This document shows positions 1 through 8,886 of a stretch of DNA of 64,000 bases, piece by piece. The stretch lies in the NCBI RefSeq assembly GCF_019391655.1, contig NZ_JAHXPQ010000004.1, positions 62,001 to 126,000 of the forward strand. The letters run 5' to 3'. The stretch is from Mucilaginibacter rivuli. Lineage in GTDB: Bacteria; Bacteroidota; Bacteroidia; Sphingobacteriales; Sphingobacteriaceae. Every line of letters starts with the position of its first letter. The stretch's first letter is position 1. The position numbers and the translations under genes are program-made. The notes below the pieces were generated by a model. It worked only from the letters and a program-made list of their open reading frames with translations, did no database searches and was not told the origin of the DNA.

Positions 1-1
1 C

Positions 2-2215
2 GATCTTGATTTTTGCATCAATGAGGTTAAAAGAATATTACCCGAAGCCGTTAACAGGCAAATGGTATCTGATGCGCCGATTGGTTTATTTTTAAGCGGT
101 GGTATCGATTCAAGTTTATTAACCTTACTGGCCGCAAAACAGCCAAAAGAAACCTTGCACACGCTATCAATCGTTTTTGAGGACCAAAAATACTCTGAAG
201 AAAAATACCAGCAAATTATTGCCGAAAAGGCGGGGATAAAGCACCAGTCATTTTTGGTTACCGAAAATGAGTTCCGCGCTTCGTTCAGTGATATTATGGA
301 AGCCATGGATCAGCCATCCATTGATGGTATTAACTCTTACTTTATTAGTAAATATGCACGCGAGTACGGCTTAACAGCTGTATTGAGTGGCTTAGGTGCC
401 GATGAATTGTTTGGGGGATATGATTCAAACCGCCGCAGTTCACACATAACCTTACTAAAAAAGGTTCCGTCGTTTGTATGGGCAATTAGTAATATTTTGG
501 GCAATTCACCTAAAACAAAACTGGCTTACCTGGCCGATGATTCATTAACCAGCGATTACCTGTTTTACAGGGGGCTTTATACACCGCGCCAGATCTCCAA
601 AATTTTAGGCTGTGATGAAGAAACTGTTCACAGAACACTAAAAAAGGTAACGGTAGCACCTTGTAACAGCCCCGATACCCGCCAACAGGCGGCACACCTG
701 GAAACGCATTTATTTATGCAGAACCAGTTACTTAAAGATACCGACTATATGAGTATGTGGCACGGCCTCGAAGTAAGGGTACCATTTTTGGATAAGGAGC
801 TTATAAACCTGGCCAGCCGCATATCGCCTCAAATTAAATACGACCCCAAAAAGCTTAAAAAATACCTGTTAATAGAAGCTTTTAAAGATATTTTACCACA
901 AGAAATATACAACCGCCAAAAACAAGGCTTTACATTTCCATTTGCCAAATGGATGGAAAATATTGTACCAAAAGAACGCAGCGTAGGCTTCCAGGAAAAA
1001 TACCAGGCCTTTAAAACCGGTAAGCTGCATTGGAGCAGGTATTGGGCCTCTATCCTGGTAAACAAAAACTCGCACCTGCACTTTTTACAAAAGGACTTTA
1101 AAAAGGTAAAATTTTTAAACCTGATTGCCTTTTCCGGAACGGGGGGGATTGAAAAGTTTAACCGCTCATTTTTAAAAGCATTATGGGACCTGGAAAGCGC
1201 CGGTGTATTATTGGCCGATGCATCATCAGCTTATGATGGTGATTCTGATCCGCACTATTTCCCTACCCAGGTTTACCGGGGTTATAAAAAGCACCGCAAC
1301 ATTTTTGTAGTTAATGAGGCATTTGGCAGCCGAAAATACGACGAGATATTTATTGGCCACGTAAATCTCGGGGTAGTGGCTTTCCTGATAAAAATATTTA
1401 ATCCAAAAGTAAAGGTTACATTGATTGCTCACGGTATTGAGGTTTGGAAACCCTTAACCGGTATAAAAAAATGGATTGTAAATAACTCCGATCATGTTTT
1501 ATCAGTTAGTAATTTTACCAAACAGCAGTTATTAGATAAATACACTGTCCCGGCATCGCGGATATCAATTTTCCCTAATACGATTGATCCGTATTTTCAA
1601 TACCCCGATAAATTTGAGCATCCCGATTACCTGCGCGAAAGATACAATATCCGTAAAGATGAAAAGGTTATATTTACGCTTACCCGTCTTTCGCATACCG
1701 AAAAATATAAGGGTTATGATCAGGTGCTGGAATGCTTACCGGCCTTGCTTAAAACAATTCCTAACGTAAAGTATGTTATTGCAGGCAAAGCTGATGATAT
1801 TGAATACGCACGCGTTACCGCATTAATTGACAAATATCAACTGCAAGATGTAGTTATACTGGCAGGCTTTATCAAAGACGAAGAAATTGTTGATCATTAC
1901 CTTATGGCCGATATTTTTATAATGCCAAGTCAGAAAGAAGGATTTGGTATTGTATTTATAGAAGCTATGGCATGCGGGCTGCCGGTAATTGCAGGTAATA
2001 AAGATGGCAGCGTTGATGCTTTAATGAACGGGCAGTTAGGCACATTGATAGACCCTGATGATAAGAGCCAAATATTAGCAGCGTTACAAAATGGCCTGCA
2101 AAACTTAGCCATGCAAAATAACCTGGAGCTAAAAGCTGCACTACAAAAGAAAGTGCTCAATGCATTTGGTTTTGATGCTTTTAAAAACAATTTAAAAACA
2201 ACATCAACTAATTAA
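2..2215 (+). CDS. Asparagine-synthase domain fused to a GT4 glycosyltransferase (5' partial)
   Basis: The frame is already open at the left edge, so the gene begins outside the window and the Met at 62 is probably internal. Counting from that Met, the ATP-binding PP-loop SGGIDSS is at residues 12-18 and GADELFGGY at 112-120, both typical of the asparagine synthetase C-terminal domain; the glutaminase domain would lie upstream. After the usual WSRYWA end of such proteins the frame continues without a stop into a second enzyme, with SGTGGIEKFN near residue 355 and the retaining GT4 signature EGFGIVFIEA near 620. AsnB-like enzymes in polysaccharide loci are thought to amidate sugar carboxylates; the second half would add a sugar in the cytoplasm. 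The flippase gene follows after 9 bases. The fusion may be real or may reflect a lost stop between two genes. Confidence 0.9.
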   Translation, partial: DLDFCINEVKRILPEAVNRQMVSDAPIGLFLSGGIDSSLLTLLAAKQPKETLHTLSIVFEDQKYSEEKYQQIIAEKAGIKHQSFLVTENEFRASFSDIMEAMDQPSIDGINSYFISKYAREYGLTAVLSGLGADELFGGYDSNRRSSHITLLKKVPSFVWAISNILGNSPKTKLAYLADDSLTSDYLFYRGLYTPRQISKILGCDEETVHRTLKKVTVAPCNSPDTRQQAAHLETHLFMQNQLLKDTDYMSMWHGLEVRVPFLDKELINLASRISPQIKYDPKKLKKYLLIEAFKDILPQEIYNRQKQGFTFPFAKWMENIVPKERSVGFQEKYQAFKTGKLHWSRYWASILVNKNSHLHFLQKDFKKVKFLNLIAFSGTGGIEKFNRSFLKALWDLESAGVLLADASSAYDGDSDPHYFPTQVYRGYKKHRNIFVVNEAFGSRKYDEIFIGHVNLGVVAFLIKIFNPKVKVTLIAHGIEVWKPLTGIKKWIVNNSDHVLSVSNFTKQQLLDKYTVPASRISIFPNTIDPYFQYPDKFEHPDYLRERYNIRKDEKVIFTLTRLSHTEKYKGYDQVLECLPALLKTIPNVKYVIAGKADDIEYARVTALIDKYQLQDVVILAGFIKDEEIVDHYLMADIFIMPSQKEGFGIVFIEAMACGLPVIAGNKDGSVDALMNGQLGTLIDPDDKSQILAALQNGLQNLAMQNNLELKAALQKKVLNAFGFDAFKNNLKTTSTN

Positions 2216-2224
2216 GCAGGTTAA

Positions 2225-3502
2225 ATGTCGTTAATAGCATTAAAAAGGAACATGCCCAGGTTTAATAAGCTAATTAAGCTGGTTGCACATTTCTTTTCGT
2301 TCCAAATACTCATACAGGCCACCGATGCATTTAGCGGCGTATTGATTGTAAGGCATTTAAGCAAACCTGAATATGCTTATTTTGGCATAGCAAGCACGCT
2401 GGGTGTTTCCATACTAAATATTGCCATAGGCGGGTTAGGTAGCTATCTAATAGCCGAAGGTATTCAGTTAAAAGAGAAGCTACCCATATTTAGTAAGCTA
2501 TATGCCGAAATATATGCTTTTATCAATAAAAAAAAGTGGATCGTTATTGGTTTATCAATACCGCTAATCGTTTTCATGTTTTATCGGAATGATCTTAGCA
2601 ATTATCGTATTGCGGGCTTTTTGGTAATCATTACCATCGATATCATTATCAGGGTGCGCATGCAACTCTACCAATCTGTTTTTAACATTTGGGAGCGTTA
2701 CAATACGTTGCAAACTTTTAACCTGGCGGGTAGCGTAGTAAGGTTGTTGCTGGTGCTCACGCTTGGTCAATTTTTTACGGCAGAAACGGCTTACATAAGC
2801 ATTGTAATATCATATGCAGTACAGTTGGGAGTGCTTTTACATTATGGCAAGCAATTTGTTATCCCGGTTGCAGCAATTGATAAAGACCGTTATCCTGATT
2901 TTCAGAAATTGTATGTAAGCCAACTACCCGGTAATTTATATACCTATTTTGATGCCCAGCTGGGCGTTTTTATCGTTACCTTTTTCGGAAACATCTCTCT
3001 GCTGGCCGATCTGAACGCGGCATCCAAATTATCGTTGATCGTTGTGGCGGTAAATGCATTTATTAATAATTTTATGATAGTGCAATTTGCCAAGATCAGT
3101 ACGCGCGGAAAATTTATTAAGTTTTTGATGGTAACATGCGGCTTCTTTATACTCATTTATTGTATTGCCATTTTTCTCATCGCCAGGTTTCCGATGCTCT
3201 TTATATTTCTGATTGGCGAAAAGTATGTGAATATAGCCCCGCTTTTATACCTCGTGGTGATCAATATTTGCCTGGGCAATTTTTCGGGATTGATATACTC
3301 TATCAACTATTCCAAGATCTGGATAAAAAAAGTCTGGATATCTATCCCAATGACTATTCTGTTACAAATAATTATGATGAAATATATGCCACCAAGCGAT
3401 TTTAGCCACGTTTGGTATTATGCTATGGTCACGGCAGTACCAACCTTATTTGTTAACATTTACTTTTGCATCAAAGGAATTAAACAACTGCCAACTACGT
3501 GA
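2225..3502 (+). CDS. Wzx-like polysaccharide flippase
   Basis: This 425-residue protein is almost entirely hydrophobic, with about 12 predicted membrane segments, the size and layout of MOP/MATE-superfamily lipid-linked oligosaccharide flippases. The N-terminal part contains the RHLSKPEYAYFGIA stretch typical of Bacteroidota 'polysaccharide biosynthesis protein' flippases, where a loop after the first helices reads L-x-x-x-x-Y/F-G. Its expected role is to move undecaprenyl-linked repeat units across the inner membrane. It lies between two glycosyltransferase genes and its TGA stop overlaps the GTG start of the next gene by 4 bases. The Wzx assignment rests on topology and context, not on a specific catalytic motif. 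Confidence 0.82.
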   Translation: MSLIALKRNMPRFNKLIKLVAHFFSFQILIQATDAFSGVLIVRHLSKPEYAYFGIASTLGVSILNIAIGGLGSYLIAEGIQLKEKLPIFSKLYAEIYAFINKKKWIVIGLSIPLIVFMFYRNDLSNYRIAGFLVIITIDIIIRVRMQLYQSVFNIWERYNTLQTFNLAGSVVRLLLVLTLGQFFTAETAYISIVISYAVQLGVLLHYGKQFVIPVAAIDKDRYPDFQKLYVSQLPGNLYTYFDAQLGVFIVTFFGNISLLADLNAASKLSLIVVAVNAFINNFMIVQFAKISTRGKFIKFLMVTCGFFILIYCIAIFLIARFPMLFIFLIGEKYVNIAPLLYLVVINICLGNFSGLIYSINYSKIWIKKVWISIPMTILLQIIMMKYMPPSDFSHVWYYAMVTAVPTLFVNIYFCIKGIKQLPTT

Positions 3503-4536
3503 GTAAATCCAATAGCTTTTTTATACTGAGTGCTAAAAAATGGTCAACCTATTTCCCGCTGCAGGTTGTTTATGAGTGGGAAGAAGTGATATCAGAAAAG
3601 TTAGGTATCCCGATAGATTACGATAGCCAGCAAATAGCCAATAGCTTATTTGACAAACAGCCCAATAATTGGCTGCAAAAAATAGTAAGGCGTACACCGT
3701 TAAAAAACTTTATCGATTCGTCATTCAACTATTTTCAGCGGATACGTAAAGGCGAGTATATCATCAGCTTTTTACTAAACCCGATAGATATTCCCAATCA
3801 CTATATATACCAGGAAAACTCGGTAGTTATTTTGTTGGATGTTTTCGCGAATAATATAGACCTGGTACCGCAATATTTTAAGAACAAACTAATATTTGTT
3901 ACCAATATTGAAGTGCTGGATCATTTTAAAGGGAAGGCCATAGCGCAAAGAATGCGTTACATCCCTTTATCTATCAGTGATAAGTATTTTAATGCAAACG
4001 TTCCGGTTAAAAAGATAGATGTATTACAGATGGGAAGGCAGAATCCGGTTTTGCACGAATGGATGCTTAAAGTGACTAATAAATATCCGGAGATTGAATA
4101 CGTTTATGCTAAGAACGAAAACGGCATAAACGTTTACTTCTCAACAACCAAAGGCATCCTGAACGAAAAGACAGGAAGCCGCGAAGAGTTTATGGCATTT
4201 TTAGGAAGCGCCAAAGTAAGCCTGCTATCAGCGCCGGGTATTGATGGCGGCGACCAAATACGCACTGGTGGCTTTAACCCGGTAACACCACGTTTTTACG
4301 AGTCGGCGGTAAATTATTGTTATATGATAGGGCGCTACCCCGATGCGCCCGATTTTGAATTGAACAAGATCAGCAGCGTATGCGAGCGCCCGGAAAATTA
4401 TGACGAATTTGAAAAGGCTGTTTTATCTATGCTTAAAACTCCATTCAATTTGCAAGACAAATACAACGTGTTTATTAAACAACATTTAACGAGCACGGTG
4501 GCCCAATCTATTAAACAAGAATTAGAAAAGCTGTAG
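3499..4536 (+). CDS. Putative glycosyltransferase (family 1-like)
   Basis: The 345-residue product starts at a GTG that overlaps the flippase stop in the GTGA arrangement of translationally coupled genes. It has no signal peptide or membrane segment. The second half resembles the 'glycosyltransferase family 1' proteins common in Bacteroidota capsule loci: a Rossmann-like segment reading VLQMGRQNPVLHEWM, then GGDQIRTGGFNPVTPRFYE, where donor binding would be expected, and a C-terminal YDEFEKAV helix. I see no clear EX7E motif, so the sugar and mechanism are unknown. It is followed after 4 bases by the fucosyltransferase gene. Confidence 0.65.
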   Translation: MSKSNSFFILSAKKWSTYFPLQVVYEWEEVISEKLGIPIDYDSQQIANSLFDKQPNNWLQKIVRRTPLKNFIDSSFNYFQRIRKGEYIISFLLNPIDIPNHYIYQENSVVILLDVFANNIDLVPQYFKNKLIFVTNIEVLDHFKGKAIAQRMRYIPLSISDKYFNANVPVKKIDVLQMGRQNPVLHEWMLKVTNKYPEIEYVYAKNENGINVYFSTTKGILNEKTGSREEFMAFLGSAKVSLLSAPGIDGGDQIRTGGFNPVTPRFYESAVNYCYMIGRYPDAPDFELNKISSVCERPENYDEFEKAVLSMLKTPFNLQDKYNVFIKQHLTSTVAQSIKQELEKL

Positions 4537-4540
4537 GTAT

Positions 4541-5410
4541 ATGTTTATAATGCAACTAATGGGGGGGTTGGGTAATCAAATGTTTCAATACGCAGCTGCA
4601 AAGGCGTTATCGTTAAAACGAAATATCCCTTTCGCCACTGATTTTGATGACCCGTATATTTATGCCAAAAGAAGCTTTGGGTTGGATGTGTTTAATTTGG
4701 AATATCAAACGGCAACAACTAAACAACTTTCAAAATCGAAGCCTAAAACCAAGGTAATGCGCCGCCTGTATAAATGGACCGGCAATAACCCTGATAAATA
4801 CCTGTACCGCGAAAAAAAGGATTTTCATTATCAGCCAGAGTTTTTTGATTGTAATGATGGATCATATATTTCGGGATTCTGGCAATCCGAAAAGTATTTT
4901 TTGGATATAGCAGATACCATCCGCCGCGATTTTTCTTTTAAAAATAGGCCATCAGCAGCAAACAGTGCCTGGCTCGAAAAAATAAAAGCCTGCAATGCTG
5001 TTTCTATCCATATCCGCCGCGGCGATTATGTTTCGGTAGCACATACCAATCAACTGCATGGTACCTGCAATCTGGACTATTATCAACAGGCCATCAATGC
5101 CATATCCGGCAAGGTTGAAAATCCGGTGTTCTTTTGTTTTTCGGATGATATTGAGTGGACCAAAGCGAACCTGAAAACCGGCGCGGAAACCCATTACGTA
5201 GATTGCAACACAACGCCCGACAGCGGCTACCAGGATATGCGCCTGATGAGTAATTGTAAGCACCATATTATTGCCAACAGTTCGTTCAGCTGGTGGGGCG
5301 CCTGGTTAAACCCTGATGCCGATAAAGTGGTTATCGCACCAAAAAAATGGTTGAACAGCAGCGATATTATTGTTAAAGACTTAATACCCGATACGTGGCT
5401 CAAGCTATAA
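4541..5410 (+). CDS. Alpha-1,2-fucosyltransferase-like (GT11)
   Basis: The 289-residue protein carries all the marks of glycosyltransferase family 11: the N-terminal GGLGNQMFQYAAAKAL at about 8-23, the SGFWQSEKYF block near 111-120, the GDP-binding HIRRGDYV at 157-164, and NSSFSWWGAWL near 250. GT11 enzymes transfer L-fucose from GDP-fucose in alpha-1,2 linkage (a few use other GDP-sugars). It fits with gmd at the far end of the same locus, which makes the first intermediate toward GDP-L-fucose. A seven-G run at 4561-4567 encodes the first GG and could slip. The 3' end overlaps the next gene by 16 bases. Confidence 0.92.
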   Translation: MFIMQLMGGLGNQMFQYAAAKALSLKRNIPFATDFDDPYIYAKRSFGLDVFNLEYQTATTKQLSKSKPKTKVMRRLYKWTGNNPDKYLYREKKDFHYQPEFFDCNDGSYISGFWQSEKYFLDIADTIRRDFSFKNRPSAANSAWLEKIKACNAVSIHIRRGDYVSVAHTNQLHGTCNLDYYQQAINAISGKVENPVFFCFSDDIEWTKANLKTGAETHYVDCNTTPDSGYQDMRLMSNCKHHIIANSSFSWWGAWLNPDADKVVIAPKKWLNSSDIIVKDLIPDTWLKL

Positions 5411-6342
5411 TACAACCTATTTCGGCAATTATTCCTACCGCTAACAGGGCCCGGGTTTTGCATGCCACACTGGTTAGTTTGTCGCAGCAGAATGTGCAGC
5501 CTGCAGAGCTTATCATCATCGATGCATCGGAGAATAATGAAACTTTTACGGTATGCCAAAACCCGGTAGAAAACCTTGCCACAAAAGTGGTTTATCAAAA
5601 AGCAGTAAAAAAGGGTGCCGCATCGCAACGTAATGAAGGTATTGCAAACGCGCAAAATGCCTTTATTTTGCTGATGGACGATGATATTATTTTGGAGCCA
5701 TTTTGCGTTGAGCGTTTATGGAACGCCCTTAACGCTGATGAGCAGATAGGTGGAGTAAATACCATGGTTACTAACCAGCGGTACTTAACACCCGGCAAAC
5801 TTACAAGGATGATGTACCAGCTGATGAGTGGTCAAAAATTAGCTACCTATGCCGGTAAATGCATTGGCCCCGCCTGGAATTTGCTACCCGAAGATGATGA
5901 GCAACTACCTTACGTTAACCGGGTAGAATGGTTAAATACTACCTGTACCTTATATAAAAGACAAGCGCTGCCAACGCCCGTTTTTTCGAGCCACTTTAAA
6001 GGGTACTCTATGATGGAAGACCTCACGCTGTCATCCGTAGTAGGTCGGGAATGGCAACTGTTTAATGTACGCAACGCGCGCATTTTTCACGACAGTCAGC
6101 CCGGATCGCACAAAAATAATATAGCAGTACTGGCTAAAATGGAACTGGTTAACCGCGCATGGGTAATGCGCAATATATTGTACCGCAATAAGGTGTCCGA
6201 CTATTTTAAGATGTTTGTTTTAGAAAGCTTTTTTATCATAGCAAATCTATCCTCATGGAAAGGTCTTAAATCACTACCATCGGTACTGGCCGGTAAAATA
6301 AGCGGGGTGTTTACTATACTAACTGCTAAAAATAGCAATTAA
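5395..6342 (+). CDS. Glycosyltransferase family 2
   Basis: The 315-residue product starts with an inverting GT2 fold: SAIIPTANRARVLHATLVSL, then LIIIDASENN, and the metal-binding LMDDDI at about residue 93, followed by a glycine-rich segment and a C-terminal membrane-associated region. It would transfer a nucleotide-activated sugar to the growing lipid-linked oligosaccharide at the cytoplasmic face of the membrane. The start is a GTG inside the end of the fucosyltransferase gene; the first ATGs downstream would remove the conserved N-terminal strand, so GTG is preferred. Donor and acceptor cannot be told from sequence alone. Confidence 0.88.
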   Translation: MAQAIIQPISAIIPTANRARVLHATLVSLSQQNVQPAELIIIDASENNETFTVCQNPVENLATKVVYQKAVKKGAASQRNEGIANAQNAFILLMDDDIILEPFCVERLWNALNADEQIGGVNTMVTNQRYLTPGKLTRMMYQLMSGQKLATYAGKCIGPAWNLLPEDDEQLPYVNRVEWLNTTCTLYKRQALPTPVFSSHFKGYSMMEDLTLSSVVGREWQLFNVRNARIFHDSQPGSHKNNIAVLAKMELVNRAWVMRNILYRNKVSDYFKMFVLESFFIIANLSSWKGLKSLPSVLAGKISGVFTILTAKNSN

Positions 6343-6345
6343 GCA

Positions 6346-7212
6346 ATGTTTGATATTATAGTTCCGACATATAACAGGTATGATATTTTACCGGAGTTTT
6401 TTGCCAATCTTGAGGCGATAGACAAAACGTTATATACCTTATGGCTTATCGATGATTGTTCGCCTAAAAAGGATGCATCAATAGTGCCTGCCTGGGATAA
6501 CATCAGGTATATTCAACTTCCCGAAAATATTGGGCAAGCCGGGGCTCGTAATTATGCTATAAAAAATGGCAACGCGCCTTATGTAATATCATTAGATGAC
6601 GATGCCTGGTTTGTTGCCGGTTCGCAAGATCTGAAAGTAATTGCCGAAGCATTTAGTACATACCCAGATGCAGGCTGCCTTATGTTCAATATTGCCACCC
6701 CAAAAACTGATTACATTGGTGATGTTGATGGCTTATTATTGCCACTGCATGTTACCTGCGGTTGCGCTTACCGCCGTAACGCACTCGAACAAATAGGTGG
6801 CTTTAACTCAAAAATACATTCGGGAGCTGAAGAAACTGACATTTCGCTTAAGCTTTACCGTGCTAATTGGGATATCCGCTCATTATACTCGGTACATGTT
6901 TACCACAAATTTGATCCCGGCGAAAGAAGCGTTGACTGGTATTTGGATGTACGCTATAAAACCACCCGTAACTCGCTCATTATAGCCTACCTGTATTACC
7001 CTGCGCTAAGCTTAATATGGGTATTGCCGGGGCGGGCATTGAGCCATATTGTATTCGCGATAAAAACCGGTGTAGCCCGCGGAAAAACAATCTCCATTAC
7101 CATAAATGCTATATTTGCGTTCATAGGCCGCATACCCTCTTTACGTAAAGATCGTATGCCTCTTTCGCAACAACAATTTAAAAAATGGACGGCTTTATTT
7201 AAAACGCCGTAA
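6346..7212 (+). CDS. Glycosyltransferase family 2
   Basis: The protein (288 residues) opens with FDIIVPTYNRYDILPEFF and has WLIDDCSP, PENIGQAGARNYAI and the metal-binding SLDDDAW near residue 84, the ordered motifs of GT2 enzymes. A central GAEETDISLKLYR corresponds to the ED motif in which the catalytic base lies. The C-terminus (after about 215) is hydrophobic and basic, suggesting peripheral membrane association. It starts 3 bases after the previous GT2 gene. The sugar transferred is unknown. Confidence 0.88.
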   Translation: MFDIIVPTYNRYDILPEFFANLEAIDKTLYTLWLIDDCSPKKDASIVPAWDNIRYIQLPENIGQAGARNYAIKNGNAPYVISLDDDAWFVAGSQDLKVIAEAFSTYPDAGCLMFNIATPKTDYIGDVDGLLLPLHVTCGCAYRRNALEQIGGFNSKIHSGAEETDISLKLYRANWDIRSLYSVHVYHKFDPGERSVDWYLDVRYKTTRNSLIIAYLYYPALSLIWVLPGRALSHIVFAIKTGVARGKTISITINAIFAFIGRIPSLRKDRMPLSQQQFKKWTALFKTP

Positions 7213-7222
7213 AATAATATAC

Positions 7223-8326
7223 ATGGAACAATACGTCAAAAAGATCAAATCGATCATCCCTGATTTTAGCGAGGCACATATCGCATCGCCCTTTAGTAAT
7301 GCAGGTGTAGATAGCATGGACCTGCTTACCGTTAGGGTAGAGTTTGAAAATGTAGCAGGCAGGCAATTTACAGACGAGGAATGGCTAAGCTTTAACTCGA
7401 TGACCGATATTATTACTTTTTGCAGTGCATTTCAAAAAACCGATAATAATGGTACCGGAGCGGGTACAGATATTACCGGTAAAAAAAGAATCCAGATAGG
7501 CATGCCCCAAATGGCTATAGGCGCTTTATCAGAAAACTGGTTATTTAAAGAAATTGGCGATACTCATTGGGATTTGCTTTGTGAAGGCTTGAACACACCA
7601 TCGCTGCAGTTAAAAGATGATGCCGGCAACAGGCTTTACGCTACGTTTGTGCGTATCCGTATGCGGTCAACTATTCCATTCAACAAATTTATTGAGAACG
7701 AGCAATTGCAAATGGATAGCAAAATAATGCGTTTTGGTAACGGCATGTATTTTAGCGACATTACGCTTGATGGCGAAAATGGCGCTGTGGAAGCTAACCT
7801 GATGACCAGCTTTTCTATTCGCAACGAAACGGATAATACCAAACTGATGAAAAGCCAGCCCGCCGCAAAAGCCGACGCCATTCCCGAATATCCCGAAAGC
7901 CCGGCCTTTGGTAATGATTACAGGTTGATAAAAAAAGGGGTGCTTAAAGAACTGGATCTGGCCGGTGAGCATTTTAATGTTACTGATGAAGTTATATTCA
8001 GCACTGTTTATGACCTTAACCCTTATTATGATCTGAATGGCGTAGGCCTTTTATATTTTGCGGCTTACCCTATCATCAACAACACCTGCGAAGCGCGTTT
8101 TTTTAATACACACGAACAAAATACAGGCAGGTGGGAAGTTGACTATCATATTATAGACAGGGACGTAATGTACTTTGCCAACTGTAACATTAACGAAAGC
8201 ATAAGATACGAACTGAACAGTTATACCTTTTTACCTGGCGATAAGGTAAAAATAAGCAGCACCTTATATCGCGAAAGCGACAACACCATTATGGCGCGTG
8301 TATTTACAATAAAACAAAAATTATAA
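7223..8326 (+). CDS. Acyl-carrier-protein domain fused to LnmK-like hot-dog acyltransferase/decarboxylase
   Basis: The first ~75 residues look like an acyl carrier protein, with the phosphopantetheine site GVDSMDLL (Ser31) and helix spacing typical of ACPs. After a Thr/Gly-rich linker, residues ~95-367 resemble the LnmK/Pnap_2097 family: IQIGMPQMAIGALSENWLFKE followed by GDTHW is the recognisable block. In leinamycin biosynthesis LnmK is a bifunctional acyltransferase/decarboxylase that makes propionyl-ACP from methylmalonyl-CoA. Here, inside a polysaccharide locus and directly upstream of (1-base overlap with) a hexapeptide acyltransferase gene, it may prepare a protein-bound acyl group for sugar decoration. 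The family assignment is from memory of motifs; the role is inference. No signal peptide is seen. Confidence 0.7.
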   Translation: MEQYVKKIKSIIPDFSEAHIASPFSNAGVDSMDLLTVRVEFENVAGRQFTDEEWLSFNSMTDIITFCSAFQKTDNNGTGAGTDITGKKRIQIGMPQMAIGALSENWLFKEIGDTHWDLLCEGLNTPSLQLKDDAGNRLYATFVRIRMRSTIPFNKFIENEQLQMDSKIMRFGNGMYFSDITLDGENGAVEANLMTSFSIRNETDNTKLMKSQPAAKADAIPEYPESPAFGNDYRLIKKGVLKELDLAGEHFNVTDEVIFSTVYDLNPYYDLNGVGLLYFAAYPIINNTCEARFFNTHEQNTGRWEVDYHIIDRDVMYFANCNINESIRYELNSYTFLPGDKVKISSTLYRESDNTIMARVFTIKQKL

Positions 8327-8886
8327 TGAAATTAGATAAACTGGAGCCTTTGTTTTTACGTGTTCCGCGAGGCTTAATGAGCAGGGTACGTATAACCATG
8401 TACAAAATTTTCGGGCTTAAGATCGGGCATACCAACAGGTTTGAAAAAGGCCGCATGAGGCGTTGTAAAAACATTGAAATAGGTAGCAATAATGCTTTTA
8501 CCCAAGGCTACTTTATTTGGCCTATTGATACAGATGGCGATGATATCAGGATTAAAATAGGTAACAACTGTTACTTTAACCGCAATGTTATGGTTGATGC
8601 CTGCAATAGTATTGAAATAGGAAATTATACTATGATAGGCCCAGATACTTACATCACCGACTCAAACCATACATTTGGACACGGGCTTGCACCAAGCCAG
8701 CAACCAATGGACAAAGGCAGTGTAAAAATTGGCAACAACTGCTGGATAGGCACAAAAGTAACCATATTGAAAGATGTAACCCTTGGCGATTATTGTGTAG
8801 TTGCAGCCGGCTCTGTTGTAACACAAAGCTTCCCCGAAGGCTCATTAATTGCCGGGTATCCCGCAAGGCTTATAAAAAAGATATAG
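8326..8886 (+). CDS. Left-handed beta-helix (hexapeptide) acyltransferase
   Basis: The 186-residue protein has repeated isoleucine-patch hexapeptides (IEIGSNNAF, IKIGNNCYF, IEIGNYTMI, VKIGNNCWIG) and the loop SNHTFGHG holding the likely catalytic His, followed by the usual AAGSVVTQSFPEGSLIAGYPARLIKK ending split here over residues ~160-186. Such enzymes O- or N-acylate sugars with acetyl-CoA or other thioesters in the cytoplasm. Its ATG overlaps the TAA stop of the ACP/LnmK-like gene, so the two are probably co-translated and may act together. Confidence 0.88.
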   Translation: MKLDKLEPLFLRVPRGLMSRVRITMYKIFGLKIGHTNRFEKGRMRRCKNIEIGSNNAFTQGYFIWPIDTDGDDIRIKIGNNCYFNRNVMVDACNSIEIGNYTMIGPDTYITDSNHTFGHGLAPSQQPMDKGSVKIGNNCWIGTKVTILKDVTLGDYCVVAAGSVVTQSFPEGSLIAGYPARLIKKI

